From NCBI GenBank assembly GCA_963786395.1, contig CAWAZD010000009.1, positions 140,718 to 204,717 on the forward strand: a DNA stretch of 64,000 nt, read 5' to 3'. Source of the DNA: Fen-1301 sp963786395. GTDB lineage: Bacteria; Bacteroidota; Ignavibacteria; Ignavibacteriales; Ignavibacteriaceae. The notes below the pieces were generated by a model. It was not told the DNA's origin. It saw nothing but the letters and a program-made list of their open reading frames with translations, and ran no database searches. Numbering within the stretch: the first letter of the stretch is position 1; each line of letters starts with the position of its first letter. This document shows, piece after piece, positions 28,885 through 37,708 of the stretch. The translations under genes and the position numbers were made by a program.

Positions 28885-29331
28885 ATGACTGACGACTTAG
28901 ATATTAAAATACTGACTATCCTCCAGGGGAAAGGCAGGACTAAAAGAAACGAGATTGCAGAGGCTGTTGGGCTTTCAATTCCCTCAGTGAGTGAAAGACT
29001 GCATAAATTGGAAACCAAGGGAATTCTTGAGGGTTATTATGCCAAAGTGAACAAAAAAGCTTTCGGCTATGATATAATGGTCTACATCCATGTTATGATG
29101 GAATCATCAAAACATTTCAAAACACTCATATTAAAAGTTGATAAAATACCCCAGATACTTGAATGTCATTCAGTTCTTGGCGAGGGATCTCATTTACTAA
29201 AGGCAATTGTAAAAAATACCGAATCGCTGGAAAAACTATTAAGCGAAATCCAGTCCTGGCCCGGCGTAACTGCTACTAAAACAACTTTTGTTCTGTCAAC
29301 TAGTAAAGAAACTACGGCTATAGAAATATAA
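28885..29331 (+). CDS. Lrp/AsnC family transcriptional regulator
   Basis: A 148-residue DNA-binding protein. An N-terminal winged helix-turn-helix (DLDIKILTILQGKGR ... AVGLSIPSVSERLHKLETKG) is followed by a RAM ligand-binding domain (about 65-140) in which the ILECHSVLGEGSHLLKAIV strand is typical. Lrp-type proteins sense amino acids as octamers. It lies 23 bases upstream of the glutamine synthetase gene on the same strand, so regulation of nitrogen assimilation in response to an amino acid is the likely job (inference). Confidence 0.92.
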   Translation: MTDDLDIKILTILQGKGRTKRNEIAEAVGLSIPSVSERLHKLETKGILEGYYAKVNKKAFGYDIMVYIHVMMESSKHFKTLILKVDKIPQILECHSVLGEGSHLLKAIVKNTESLEKLLSEIQSWPGVTATKTTFVLSTSKETTAIEI

Positions 29332-29354
29332 TTAATTAATCAAAGGAATGTAAA

Positions 29355-30791
29355 ATGGCTAAAATAAATTCTCCTTCGGAAGAAGTACTTAAGTATATTA
29401 AAACTAATGGAATAAAATTTGTTGACTTAAAATTTATGGATTTTCCGGGTCAATGGCAGCATTTTACAGTTCCATTTACAGCATTTGAAGCCAAATCATT
29501 CGAAGAAGGCTTTGGATTTGACGGTTCTTCTATCAGAGGATGGAAAGCTATAAATGAAAGTGACATGCTAATTATTCCTGATCCGGAAACAATGTTTCTT
29601 AGATCCATTCATAGAGATTACCAACAATATCAGTCTTATTTGCGACGTTTATGAACCGGCAACAAAAGAACAATATTCTCGCTGCCCGAGAAATATTGCT
29701 CAAAAAGCTGATGCTTATTTGCAGTCAACAGGATTAGCGGATACTGCTTACTTCGGTCCCGAAGCAGAATTTTTTATTTTTGATGATGTACGTTTTGATT
29801 CAACGGCCCAACATTCAGTTTCTATAATGTTGATTCGATCGAAGGCAAATGGAATATCGGAGAGAAGAAGGTCCAAACCTTGGATACAAACCACGATACA
29901 AAGAAGGATATTTCCCGGTTCCTCCTACAGATTCATTGGTTGATCTCCGAAATGAAATGGTGATTAAACCTTCATGAATGCTGGAATCGAAGTTGAAGCG
30001 CAGCATCATGAAGTAGCAAGCGGCGGACAATGCGAAATTGATCTGAAGTTCAGACCATTGGTTGAGGCTGCTGATCAGTTATTAATGTTCAAATATATTG
30101 TAAAGAATACAGCTAAGAAAATCGACGAACTGTTACATATATGCCAAAACCGATTTTCGGTGATAACGGAAGCGGTATGCACGTTCATACAAGTCTTGTG
30201 GAAAAAAGGAAAACCATTATTTGCAGGTTCGGTTATGCAGGACTTAAGTGAAATGGCACTTTATTATATCGGTGGTATTTTGAAACATGCTCCATCTTTA
30301 CTTGCTTTCACAAATCCAACTACAAATTCATACAAGAGATTAGTCCCCGGTTTTGAAGCTCCGGTAAATCTTGCATATTCACAGAGAAACAGAAGTGCTT
30401 CAGTTAGAATTCCAATGTACTCATCAAGCCCTAAAGCAAAAAGAGTTGAATTCCGTTGTCCCGATGCTGCAGGAAATCCTTACCTTGGATTTGCAGCAAT
30501 ATTATGATGGCTGGACTCGATGGAATTATAAACCGAATCGATCCGGGCGAACCTTTCGATAAAGATATTTATGATATGTCTCCCGAAGAATTGAAGAATG
30601 TTCCATCAACTCCTGGAATTTTAGATGAAGCTTTAAAGGCATTGCAGGAAGATCATGAATATCTGATGAAAGGCGATGTATTTACTGAAGATGTAATTGA
30701 TACATGGATAAACTATAAAATTGAAAAAGAAATTAAACCAATGGCTCTGCAGCCGCATCCATTTGAATTCTCTTTGTACTACGACGTATAG
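29355..30791 (+). pseudogene. glnA: Glutamine synthetase (type I), broken by about eight frameshifts
   Basis: The repaired protein is about 470 residues, the normal GSI length. Recognisable pieces in order: GFGFDGSSIRGW, the metal-site GPEAEFFIFD, EAQHHEVASGGQCEID, the substrate-site GDNGSGMHVHTSLW, NSYKRLVPGFEAP, NRSASVRIP and RVEFRCPDAAGNPYL. The C-terminus contains DKDIYDMSPEE, equivalent to the adenylylation-site tyrosine of the GSI-beta class. Breaks needing an indel lie near 29600, 29818, 29880, 29970, 30123, 30200, 30230/30247 (a compensating pair) and 30497. All intervening pieces are conserved, which suggests sequence error or very recent loss. The start at ATG 29355 follows AAAGGAA. 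Confidence 0.85.
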
Positions 30792-30812
30792 AAATAGACC
30801 TCCTATATGTCA

Positions 30813-30846
30813 GAAGGCGGATCGTAAGATCCGCCTTCCTGATTTT
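30813..30846 (+). terminator. Terminator after glutamine synthetase
   Basis: GAAGGCGGATC (30813-30823) and GATCCGCCTTC (30828-30838) form a perfect 11-bp stem closed by a GTAA tetraloop, followed by CTGATTTT. Confidence 0.85.
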
Positions 30847-31080
30847 AAACCACTGCTGCCTTTCAGTCATTAATTTGTTAAAAATATTTATAATAATCAA
30901 CCCTCCTGTTTTGTCATACCCATATTTTTCTGTCAACCACAGTCGAAGTACTTTTCCCGAATTGTCAATTTAATCGGGAATCCTCCGATTCGGCCAAAAC
31001 CCCTTATATCTTTAATTAGACAATAAGCACTAATTTAGCAGGAGAAGATAAGGAGGAGAGCGAGAGAACAAGCCGTTTTA

Positions 31081-31116
31081 GCGTAAAACAGCGTAAAAGA
31101 GCGTAAAACAGCGTAC
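31081..31116. repeat. Short tandem repeat, 10-bp unit GCGTAAAA(C/G)A
   Basis: Three full units and one partial unit (GCGTAAAACA, GCGTAAAAGA, GCGTAAAACA, GCGTAC). The same GCGTAAAAGA sequence recurs at 36963-36972, beside the palindrome inside the sugar kinase gene. Confidence 0.8.
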
Positions 31117-31135
31117 ACTTTTTTTGAATTAGCTT

Positions 31136-31245
31136 GCCAGGGTAGCAAAGAATCTCCTCCATTTTAGCCCAGGCCTTAATGCCTGAGTTACTAAACAATA
31201 ACTATTATTAGATTAGCCCAGTCCTTCAGGACTGGGTATTTTTAA
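31136..31245. repeat. REP-like palindromes in the glnA-arsC intergenic region
   Basis: Two related hairpins. The first (31165-31190) is TAGCCCAGGC-CTTAAT-GCCTGAGTTA, preceded by AAAGAATCTCCTCC. The second (31217-31236) is a perfect 8-bp stem CCCAGTCC-TTCA-GGACTGGG, followed by TATTTTT. The same flank-plus-hairpin recurs at 46881-46930, and the hairpin alone at 41240-41265. The rest of the 30847-31379 gap contains small palindromes of the same style (GCCATTTATGGC near 31263, ACCCCTTTATGGGT near 31344) and no gene. Confidence 0.7.
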
Positions 31246-31379
31246 TTAAGTTAAAAATACTTATGCCATTTATGGCATTAAAATAAATAAAAATTTATTG
31301 TTCTGCCATACTGTGTGGGCATTTTCTTAATAAATAAAGGCAACCCCTTTATGGGTTATTCCATCAATCCAATACTCCA

Positions 31380-31733
31380 TCAATCAAATATCCCATCACT
31401 CCACTTCTTCCACACCTCCTGCTCAAATCCTACCGTAACAAATCTTCCGTTTCTTACTATAGGAGTTCTGAAAAGCAGGGGATCATTAAGCAGTTCTTCT
31501 TCAACATTGAAAACCATAAACTTAAGATTACGTTTTTCAAATTGCTTTCCTTCTTTATCAATAAGGTCTTCAACAGGAATTACCCGGGATATATTATTAA
31601 GCTCTCCTTTAGATATTCCCTTTTCTGTGAGGTCTCTGAACTGATATATAATATTTCTTTCTTTAAAATATCGTTCAGCCTTTTGTGTCTCTCTACATTT
31701 CTTTGTGCCGAATATCTGGATGTTTAAACTCAT
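31380..31733 (-). CDS. ArsC-family (Spx/YffB-like) thioredoxin-fold protein
   Basis: A 117-residue cytosolic protein with the ArsC-type start IQIFGTKKCRETQKAERYF: one N-terminal cysteine and no CxxC. A later FRTPIVRNGRFVTVGF segment contains the cis-Pro/Arg typical of the fold. The family includes arsenate reductases, Spx regulators and YffB proteins of unknown substrate; the sequence does not decide between them. It overlaps the stop of the upstream methyltransferase gene by four bases, last gene of the minus-strand bshA operon. Confidence 0.8.
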   Translation of the reverse strand: MSLNIQIFGTKKCRETQKAERYFKERNIIYQFRDLTEKGISKGELNNISRVIPVEDLIDKEGKQFEKRNLKFMVFNVEEELLNDPLLFRTPIVRNGRFVTVGFEQEVWKKWSDGIFD

Positions 31734-33160
31734 AACAAATAAATACCCTGCGTTCTTTTGGATCTTGGGAAACGGCTCTTTATACCTTCATTTCCTCCAA
31801 TTGCGGTTCCCAACAAATAATCTTTATATTTAATAACAAACTGATCAGATGGAACATCCTTTTTTATAATACCACCGTTAATATATTTCTTCAACTCGTC
31901 ATCGCTTTCAAGCTGATATATGTTTTTTGTAATCTCATTTGAAAGTATCTGCGCCCCCTGTGTATGGAATGTAATTTCATCATGCTTATCAATTTTGCCA
32001 AGTCTCGTCCCGACTCTTTCAAAAATACTTAAGTTCTGGTCCTGCCAGTCTTCATTTATGAAAAAAACATCATATGTCTTTTTTAGATATTTATATCTTT
32101 TAAATACTTCATAATCAATTCCGAATGTGTCAGCTAATTTCTTTAGAAGATAATGTACTTCTTTATGCTTGTGGTCAACAATTTTTAGATGTCCGGGTCT
32201 GAGATTAAAAGGAACTGATGGAGTAATTTCACCTGTCTTCCTTAGCTTTACTATGAAAAACCCATCTGAATCTGCTTCCCATGGTAAAATTCTACGTGCT
32301 TTTTCCAATTCTGGATTAATCACTTCCTCTTTATAATGAGTTATTCCGGGATGGCTTTTAACCGGCAGCTCTATTTCAACTAATTCAACAGGTAGTTTGT
32401 CAAGTATTTTACTTATAACCATTTCGTTTTCTTCAACACTCATGGTACATGTTGAATAAATAACTTCGCCACCTACCTTAACCATCTTAACTGCAGCCAT
32501 TAATAATTTAAATTGCAATTCTCCCAGCCCCAGGCATTTCTCAAGATGCCACCAGGTACCTACTTCTCCTACCTTCTGGATTATTCCCATGCCTGAACAA
32601 GGCGCATCAACTAGTACCTTGTCAAAGTAATTGTTGTAAATTTTACTCAGAAGCTCTCCCTTATAATGCAGCGCCCCGGTATTAATAAGATTCATACGGT
32701 CTATATTGAAGATAAGTGTCATTATCCGGTCTAGCTTTATTTCATTAGCAAGAAGTGTCCCCTTGTTGTTCATCATCGCACCAATACCAGTGGTCTTTGA
32801 TCCGGGCGACGCACAAAGATCAAGTATTGTTTCTCCCTCCCTTGGATCCAATACAAGTGGTGGCAGCATTGATGATAGTCCCTGAATATAAAATTCACCA
32901 ATCACATGTTCTAATGACCGGCTTATGATATCATTTTTCTCCTTAACTTTTAACGCTGCCGGAACTCCCGCAATACATTCGGTTTCAATTCCGTAATATT
33001 TAAACAGTTGATCAGAAGTTCTGTCCCGGTTTGATTTCAGAGTATTTACTCTCAAGTACTGTGTTGGTTCCTTGTTTACAAAATCAAGATAAGATTTGAC
33101 TGCATCATTGCCGAAAAGAGATTCTATGTAATTATAAACGTTTGTTCCTAAACCTTCCAA
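31730..33160 (-). CDS. rsmF: NOL1/NOP2/Sun-family 16S rRNA (cytosine-C5) methyltransferase, RsmF-like
   Basis: A 476-residue enzyme with a Rossmann SAM-binding core. Motif I DLCASPGSKTTGIG, motif IV VDAPCSGMGI with one catalytic cysteine and motif VI YSTCTMSVEENE with the other are all present. The N-terminal helical domain is followed by the core (about 70-310). The C-terminal ~150 residues look like the RsmF/PUA-type RNA-binding extension, which argues for RsmF over RsmB. It methylates cytosine in 16S rRNA using S-adenosylmethionine. It begins eight bases after the preceding gene on the minus strand. Confidence 0.85.
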   Translation of the reverse strand: MEGLGTNVYNYIESLFGNDAVKSYLDFVNKEPTQYLRVNTLKSNRDRTSDQLFKYYGIETECIAGVPAALKVKEKNDIISRSLEHVIGEFYIQGLSSMLPPLVLDPREGETILDLCASPGSKTTGIGAMMNNKGTLLANEIKLDRIMTLIFNIDRMNLINTGALHYKGELLSKIYNNYFDKVLVDAPCSGMGIIQKVGEVGTWWHLEKCLGLGELQFKLLMAAVKMVKVGGEVIYSTCTMSVEENEMVISKILDKLPVELVEIELPVKSHPGITHYKEEVINPELEKARRILPWEADSDGFFIVKLRKTGEITPSVPFNLRPGHLKIVDHKHKEVHYLLKKLADTFGIDYEVFKRYKYLKKTYDVFFINEDWQDQNLSIFERVGTRLGKIDKHDEITFHTQGAQILSNEITKNIYQLESDDELKKYINGGIIKKDVPSDQFVIKYKDYLLGTAIGGNEGIKSRFPRSKRTQGIYLL

Positions 33161-33167
33161 TTTTCTC

Positions 33168-33593
33168 CTAATGTCTTACTATATTTAGTTTCTTAAAGAT
33201 GGCTGATGACGCAGCATTAAAGTTTTTTGAGGCGGGGAATGTTTCCTTGAACTCATGTTCAAGCTTTTTTACAAGGTTGTCTAAATAATTCCTGTAAGTA
33301 TCTAAAACTAATTTAACAGATTCCTTTTTAAGAGGTATTTTTATCTTGTCTTGTTTATTCCTCGAGGAATATACAATATAATTCGCTTTGTCAAAATCGT
33401 CAACATGCAGCACCGGTGTACCGTCAGGAGTTATTATCTCATACCTTCCGAAAAATTCCTCACCAAGTATTAATGTTTTACCCGGAAGTTCAAATTCGGT
33501 ACATTCAACATTACCCAAAAAGTCTTCAGGAAATCTTCTTAACTCCTTAGATAGCTGTTCTGCATGTTTATGTATGAATTCCTTTTCGCTCAT
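33168..33593 (-). CDS. Conserved-looking hypothetical protein (141 aa)
   Basis: A 141-residue cytosolic protein without recognised domain. The N-terminus is helical and charged; a central beta-rich part has LPGKTLILGEEFFGRYEI and TPDGTPVLHVDDFDKANYIVY; the C-terminus is helical. The start overlaps the bshA stop (ATGA), and the methyltransferase gene follows after seven bases, so it is translated within the operon. Function unknown. Confidence 0.75.
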   Translation of the reverse strand: MSEKEFIHKHAEQLSKELRRFPEDFLGNVECTEFELPGKTLILGEEFFGRYEIITPDGTPVLHVDDFDKANYIVYSSRNKQDKIKIPLKKESVKLVLDTYRNYLDNLVKKLEHEFKETFPASKNFNAASSAIFKKLNIVRH

Positions 33594-34714
33594 GAATTTA
33601 ATATTTTCCTGTAATGTTCTTCATATAAAGGTACTACTTTGGAGATATCAAAAAAGTTAACGGCCCTGTCCCGGGAATTTTTTGAGAACATTTCATACTT
33701 CCTATCATTAGAAAGTAGATCAATAGCATATTTCGCCATCCTATCAACATCTCCTATTTCTGCAATAAAACCGGATTCATTGTGTTTTACTAATTCAGGT
33801 AGCCCACCAACGCTGGTACTGATTACCGGTAATCCACAAGCCATTGCCTCAAGTGCTGCCAGACCGAAACTTTCAGATTGGGACGGTATCAAAAACAAAT
33901 CCGAACAGGATAATATTTCAACAAGTCCGTCCTGCTTGCCAAGAAATTTAACCTTATCATTTAGATCAAGTTGTCTTGTTAGTCTTTCGCATTCTGAACG
34001 CTCCGGACCGTCTCCAATTAATACTAATTTAGATGGAATCTCCTTTTGAACTATATCAAATACCTTTATTACATCTGTTACTCTTTTTACAGGTCTGAAA
34101 TTTGAAGTGTGAATAAGAATTTTTTCTCCTTCACCGGCAAGTCTCCTTTTTATACAATCTGCTGGTAATGGACGAAAGATATTTGTATCAACAAAATTTG
34201 GAATTACTTCGATATCCTTATTAATATCATAATTAGTAAGAGTTTTTTCTTTCAGAAATCGGGAAACTGCCGTAACTCCATCACTCTCTTCTATACTGAA
34301 TTTGACTAATGGCAGAAATGATGGCTCCAGACCCACAAGCGTTATGTCCGTTCCATGTAACGTGGTTGTTATTTTAAGGTCAATTTTATCCTTTACCATT
34401 TGTTTCGCCAGATATGCACTGCTCGCATGTGGAATGGCATAGTGTACATGAAGCAGGTCAAGCTTTTCATAAACTGCTACTTCAACCATCTTACTTGCTA
34501 ATGCCAATGTATACATCGGGAATTCAAATAATGGATAACTGCTTAATTCAACTTCGTGAAAAACTACATTCTCTACAAAACTGTTTAACCTGAATGGAAG
34601 AGCGTAACTTATAAAATGAACCTGGTGTCCTCGCTCAGCAAGTGCTTTACCAAGTTCGGTAGCTATTACTCCGCTACCACCATATGTTGGATAACAAGTG
34701 ATTCCGATTTTCAT
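33590..34714 (-). CDS. bshA: N-acetyl-alpha-D-glucosaminyl L-malate synthase BshA (bacillithiol synthesis)
   Basis: A 374-residue GT4 glycosyltransferase. The N-terminal ITCYPTYGGSGVIATELG, VHYAIPHA and TTLHGTDITLVG are characteristic of BshA. The donor domain carries SNFRPVKR, LIGDGPER and the ESFGLAALEAMACGLPV motif. It joins GlcNAc from UDP-GlcNAc to L-malate, the first step of bacillithiol synthesis. It heads a four-gene minus-strand operon and is divergent from the heparinase-like gene, with about 107 bases between them that should hold both promoters. No bshB or bshC is seen in the window. Confidence 0.92.
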   Translation of the reverse strand: MKIGITCYPTYGGSGVIATELGKALAERGHQVHFISYALPFRLNSFVENVVFHEVELSSYPLFEFPMYTLALASKMVEVAVYEKLDLLHVHYAIPHASSAYLAKQMVKDKIDLKITTTLHGTDITLVGLEPSFLPLVKFSIEESDGVTAVSRFLKEKTLTNYDINKDIEVIPNFVDTNIFRPLPADCIKRRLAGEGEKILIHTSNFRPVKRVTDVIKVFDIVQKEIPSKLVLIGDGPERSECERLTRQLDLNDKVKFLGKQDGLVEILSCSDLFLIPSQSESFGLAALEAMACGLPVISTSVGGLPELVKHNESGFIAEIGDVDRMAKYAIDLLSNDRKYEMFSKNSRDRAVNFFDISKVVPLYEEHYRKILNS

Positions 34715-34821
34715 ACTGTTCTTAAATTGATTAAATTTTTAATATAAATTCAGTGTAATAAGGTATAAATATAGCTTATTTTTCCTGAATATTAAATTTT
34801 TTCAGTAATCCAAGGATTTTG

Positions 34822-36801
34822 ATGCCCGTTTTTGACTTAATAAAGATGTTTAACTACAGGTTTATTAGAATAAAGATCTTCCGCCGGGAAGTTGAGGCAT
34901 CCTTCTATTCAAATCGGAAATTTCGGCTTCCTGTTATCCCAAAAATCAAATTGGATAGTATCTCCTCATTTAAGGAAAAATATCCGTTCAGATTTTATAA
35001 GGACAATAATGATTTCGAAGTTGCCGCTCATCTACTCGAAAAAATTGAACCTAAAGAAAAAATAATCCAGCTCGCCAATAAAATTTTAATGAATAAGATT
35101 ATTCTAAATGGAGACGAAATTGACCTTGGCGATTTAATTAACTGGAATAAAGATTATGTCTCTGGCTATCAATGGGAAAATAACCTTCTGTGGAAAACTG
35201 ATCCGTTTAATACACCCATCGGTGTGGATATTAAAAACATATGGGAAATTGCCAGATTTCACCAGGGAATAGCTCTGGGGAAAGCCTACTTGTTAACTAA
35301 AGATGAAAAATATACTCAGAAATTTATAGATACTACAAAGGATTTCAGGGGAAACAATCCTTTCTGTGCCAGCATAAACTGGATCGATTCATCTGAGGTT
35401 GCTATTAGACTGGTTAATTTCCTTTACTCTCTATCCTTTTTTATTGATTCTCCCTTGATTGATGAAACTTTTATAAATTATTTTAGGGACTTCATTCTCT
35501 TCCATTCTATATATATTGAAAACAACCTCGATTACTCTCAACATCGGGGGAGTGGTTATCTGTTAAATCTCCTCGGGCTTGCAGCATCAGGTGTTTTATT
35601 TAATAATCACCACTATGGAATTAAAAACATAAATTTTGCATTCAATGGTCTCGAACAGGAAATAAGAAGTCAGGTCACTGATGATGGAATTAGTTATGAA
35701 CAGTCCGTTCCTTATCATTTGGTCAGTCTTGAAGCACTCTATTTGAGTAAAATTATTTTAGAAAAAAGTAGTAAATTATTTTCTGCCGGATATAACCAAC
35801 TGCTTACTCAGATGTTCGATGTGCAGTTTAATTATTTAAGAGAAGATATGTCTGTTCCTCAATCAGGTGATGCAATTTCCAGCCGGATTATTACTCCCTC
35901 TCTTGTGGATAATATGCTCGATTTCTCAACCCCGCTTGCCGTGGGTGCCTATATGTTCGGTATGGAAATGTATAAACCTTTGTACCCCGAAGGGACTCCT
36001 GAACTTCTGATTCTGTTCGGCACCACATTCACAGAAAAATATTCTGCTATAAAAATGGAGATGCCTTACAAAACTTCTAAAGGTTATTTCAAAGGTGGGC
36101 ATTACTTTCTAAGAAAACATAATCTTGAAATATTCGCGGACGGTGGTGAAATAGGAAGACATGGATTCGGAGCCCCGGGACACAATGATATCTTTTCTTT
36201 CGATCTGGTCTATAAAGGGAAACAGTTTATTTCAGACACCGGCACCTACTCCTTTTTTGCCCACCCGGTTATGCGTAATAACCTACGTTCAGTCAGAGGG
36301 CATAATACTGTATTTATTGATGATATGCAGATCTCCGAATTTGACGGGGCCTTTAAAATTAAAGGCGGAGATATAACTCATCCGAAATTACTTGAATGGA
36401 AATCAAACAATGAGGAGGATATTCTCGCTATTCAGCACTATGCGTATATAAAACTTCCCGATCCGGTCATCTGTAAAAGAACATTCCACCTCCTTAAAGA
36501 AGGGAATATACTTAAAATTAAAGATGAATTGTTTGGCGGCTCTGAACATCATATAAAAGCTAAGATTCATTTCCATCCTTCAGTACTTGTTGAAAAAATT
36601 GATAATAATCATTTCTCCGCTGTTAGAGATAATATAAGAATGGAGATTAAATTCCATACTCCATCCGATTATTTCTATACTTCAGTACAGGAAGCAGATT
36701 ATTCTTCCAGGTATGGTAAGCTTGAAAAAACTAAAAGAATTGCTATTCATTTAAAAGAAAAATTCCCTACTTTCTTTGTTACTGAGATAATTTTGTTATG
36801 A
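34822..36801 (+). CDS. Heparinase II/III family protein (polysaccharide lyase-like)
   Basis: A 659-residue protein from ATG 34822, preceded by AAGGA. An N-terminal helical toroid (about 80-370: WIDSSEVAIRL, DYSQHRGSGYLLNLLGLAA) is followed by a beta-sandwich with GAPGHNDIFSFDLVY and SDTGTYSFF, the Heparinase_II_III signature with its conserved His. No signal peptide is evident, as in the subset of such proteins found in exopolysaccharide clusters. It probably cleaves or edits uronate-containing glycans. The stop overlaps the next gene's ATG (ATGA), so it is coupled to the sugar kinase gene. Confidence 0.85.
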   Translation: MPVFDLIKMFNYRFIRIKIFRREVEASFYSNRKFRLPVIPKIKLDSISSFKEKYPFRFYKDNNDFEVAAHLLEKIEPKEKIIQLANKILMNKIILNGDEIDLGDLINWNKDYVSGYQWENNLLWKTDPFNTPIGVDIKNIWEIARFHQGIALGKAYLLTKDEKYTQKFIDTTKDFRGNNPFCASINWIDSSEVAIRLVNFLYSLSFFIDSPLIDETFINYFRDFILFHSIYIENNLDYSQHRGSGYLLNLLGLAASGVLFNNHHYGIKNINFAFNGLEQEIRSQVTDDGISYEQSVPYHLVSLEALYLSKIILEKSSKLFSAGYNQLLTQMFDVQFNYLREDMSVPQSGDAISSRIITPSLVDNMLDFSTPLAVGAYMFGMEMYKPLYPEGTPELLILFGTTFTEKYSAIKMEMPYKTSKGYFKGGHYFLRKHNLEIFADGGEIGRHGFGAPGHNDIFSFDLVYKGKQFISDTGTYSFFAHPVMRNNLRSVRGHNTVFIDDMQISEFDGAFKIKGGDITHPKLLEWKSNNEEDILAIQHYAYIKLPDPVICKRTFHLLKEGNILKIKDELFGGSEHHIKAKIHFHPSVLVEKIDNNHFSAVRDNIRMEIKFHTPSDYFYTSVQEADYSSRYGKLEKTKRIAIHLKEKFPTFFVTEIILL

Positions 36802-37707
36802 AATTTTTAGTCATCGGACACTCTGTCGAAGATCATATTCTTTCAGACGATAATGAAATTGTTAAACCTGGTGGTATCTACTATTCTGCTTTAGCTTTAA
36901 CATCAATTTGCCATCCCGCGAAAGCGGAGCTAGCCCCGACGCGTCGAGGGATCCCCTGAATAGCGTAAAAGACTTATCTATCTCTGCACTTCTGCAGAAA
37001 AAGAAAACTATAATCTTTTCGCTGATGTTTTTAATCTATGCGAACCCGATTTCATTCAATTCAGTAAATCGATTCCCAAAGTCCTTCTTACAATTCATGG
37101 TGAAAAGGAGAGAGGTGAAAAATATAATAGTATAAATCACTCCCTGGATATTCCATATGAAAGACTCAATGAATTTGATGGTATCCTTATTAACATGATA
37201 ACTGGATTCGATATTGGATTAGAACAATTAAAAAAAATCCGGGAGAATTTCTCCGGTCTGATTTATTTAGATGTTCATACTCTTTCCCGGGCTATGAATC
37301 ATCACGGTCATAGGGATTTCAGACATATTGAGAATTTTAATTTATGGGCTGAATGCGTCGATATTATCCAGGTTAATGAATATGAAATTAAAACTTTATC
37401 TGATAAAGCAATTGATGATGATATTGCGGCGGAAATTCTCGCCCTTGGAACAAGTCAATTAATATTGACAAAAGGTGCCCTGGGGGCTGGGCTTTATTAT
37501 TTGCAAAACGGGGAACTAAATTCTATATTTAAGCCCGTTTCAAAGGTGAATACCGGGAACTTAATCGGACTTGGTGATGTTTTTGGGGCGGTTTATTTTT
37601 ATAATTATATTTTATCAGGCGATCTGTTTTCTTCTTTGGAGAATTCGGTTTCCGCTTCCGGTTTGGCCGCTGAACATAATGGTCTGACAAAACTAAAAGA
37701 AAATTAA
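36798..37707 (+). pseudogene. PfkB-family sugar kinase, interrupted by a palindromic repeat
   Basis: ATG 36798 overlaps the heparinase stop. The first ~37 codons (MKFLVIGHSVEDHIL ... GGIYYSALAL) are a proper PfkB start. The frame then runs into a GC-rich palindrome (36909-36963) and stops at TGA 36957-36959. A different frame opens after TAG 36961-36963 and runs unbroken to TAA 37707. It shows LIYLCTSAEKENYN, VLLTIHGEKERGEK, DVHTLSRAMNHHGH, IIQVNEYEIKTL, LILTKGALGAGLYY and GLGDVFGAVYFYNYI with the catalytic Asp. The protein would be about 290 residues without the insert. The insert adds two stops and a frameshift, so the gene is probably inactive. Confidence 0.8.
36909..36963. repeat. Palindromic element inserted in the kinase gene
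   Basis: Outer arms ATCCC (36913-36917) and GGGAT (36948-36952) enclose two inner hairpins: CCGC-GAAA-GCGG and the self-complementary CGACGCGTCG. The CATCCCGCGAAAGCGG start and GGGATCCCC end match the intergenic copy at 47074-47103. It is far more GC-rich than the flanking gene. Confidence 0.75.
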
Positions 37708-37708
37708 C

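Noticed and set aside
31081..31116. Possible CRISPR-like array
   Set aside because: The unit is only 10 bp with no spacers, and no cas gene is present; it is a simple tandem repeat.
31016..31198. 60-aa minus-strand ORF in the glnA-arsC gap
   Set aside because: It is made of the tandem repeat and hairpin sequence, and has no ribosome site.
33135..33150. AAACGTTTG, similar to the LacI operator core
   Set aside because: Only eight core bases match, and it lies inside the rRNA methyltransferase coding sequence; such 8-mers are expected by chance.
36908..37135. 75-aa ORF starting inside the palindrome
   Set aside because: It is out of frame with the conserved kinase sequence and has no ribosome site.
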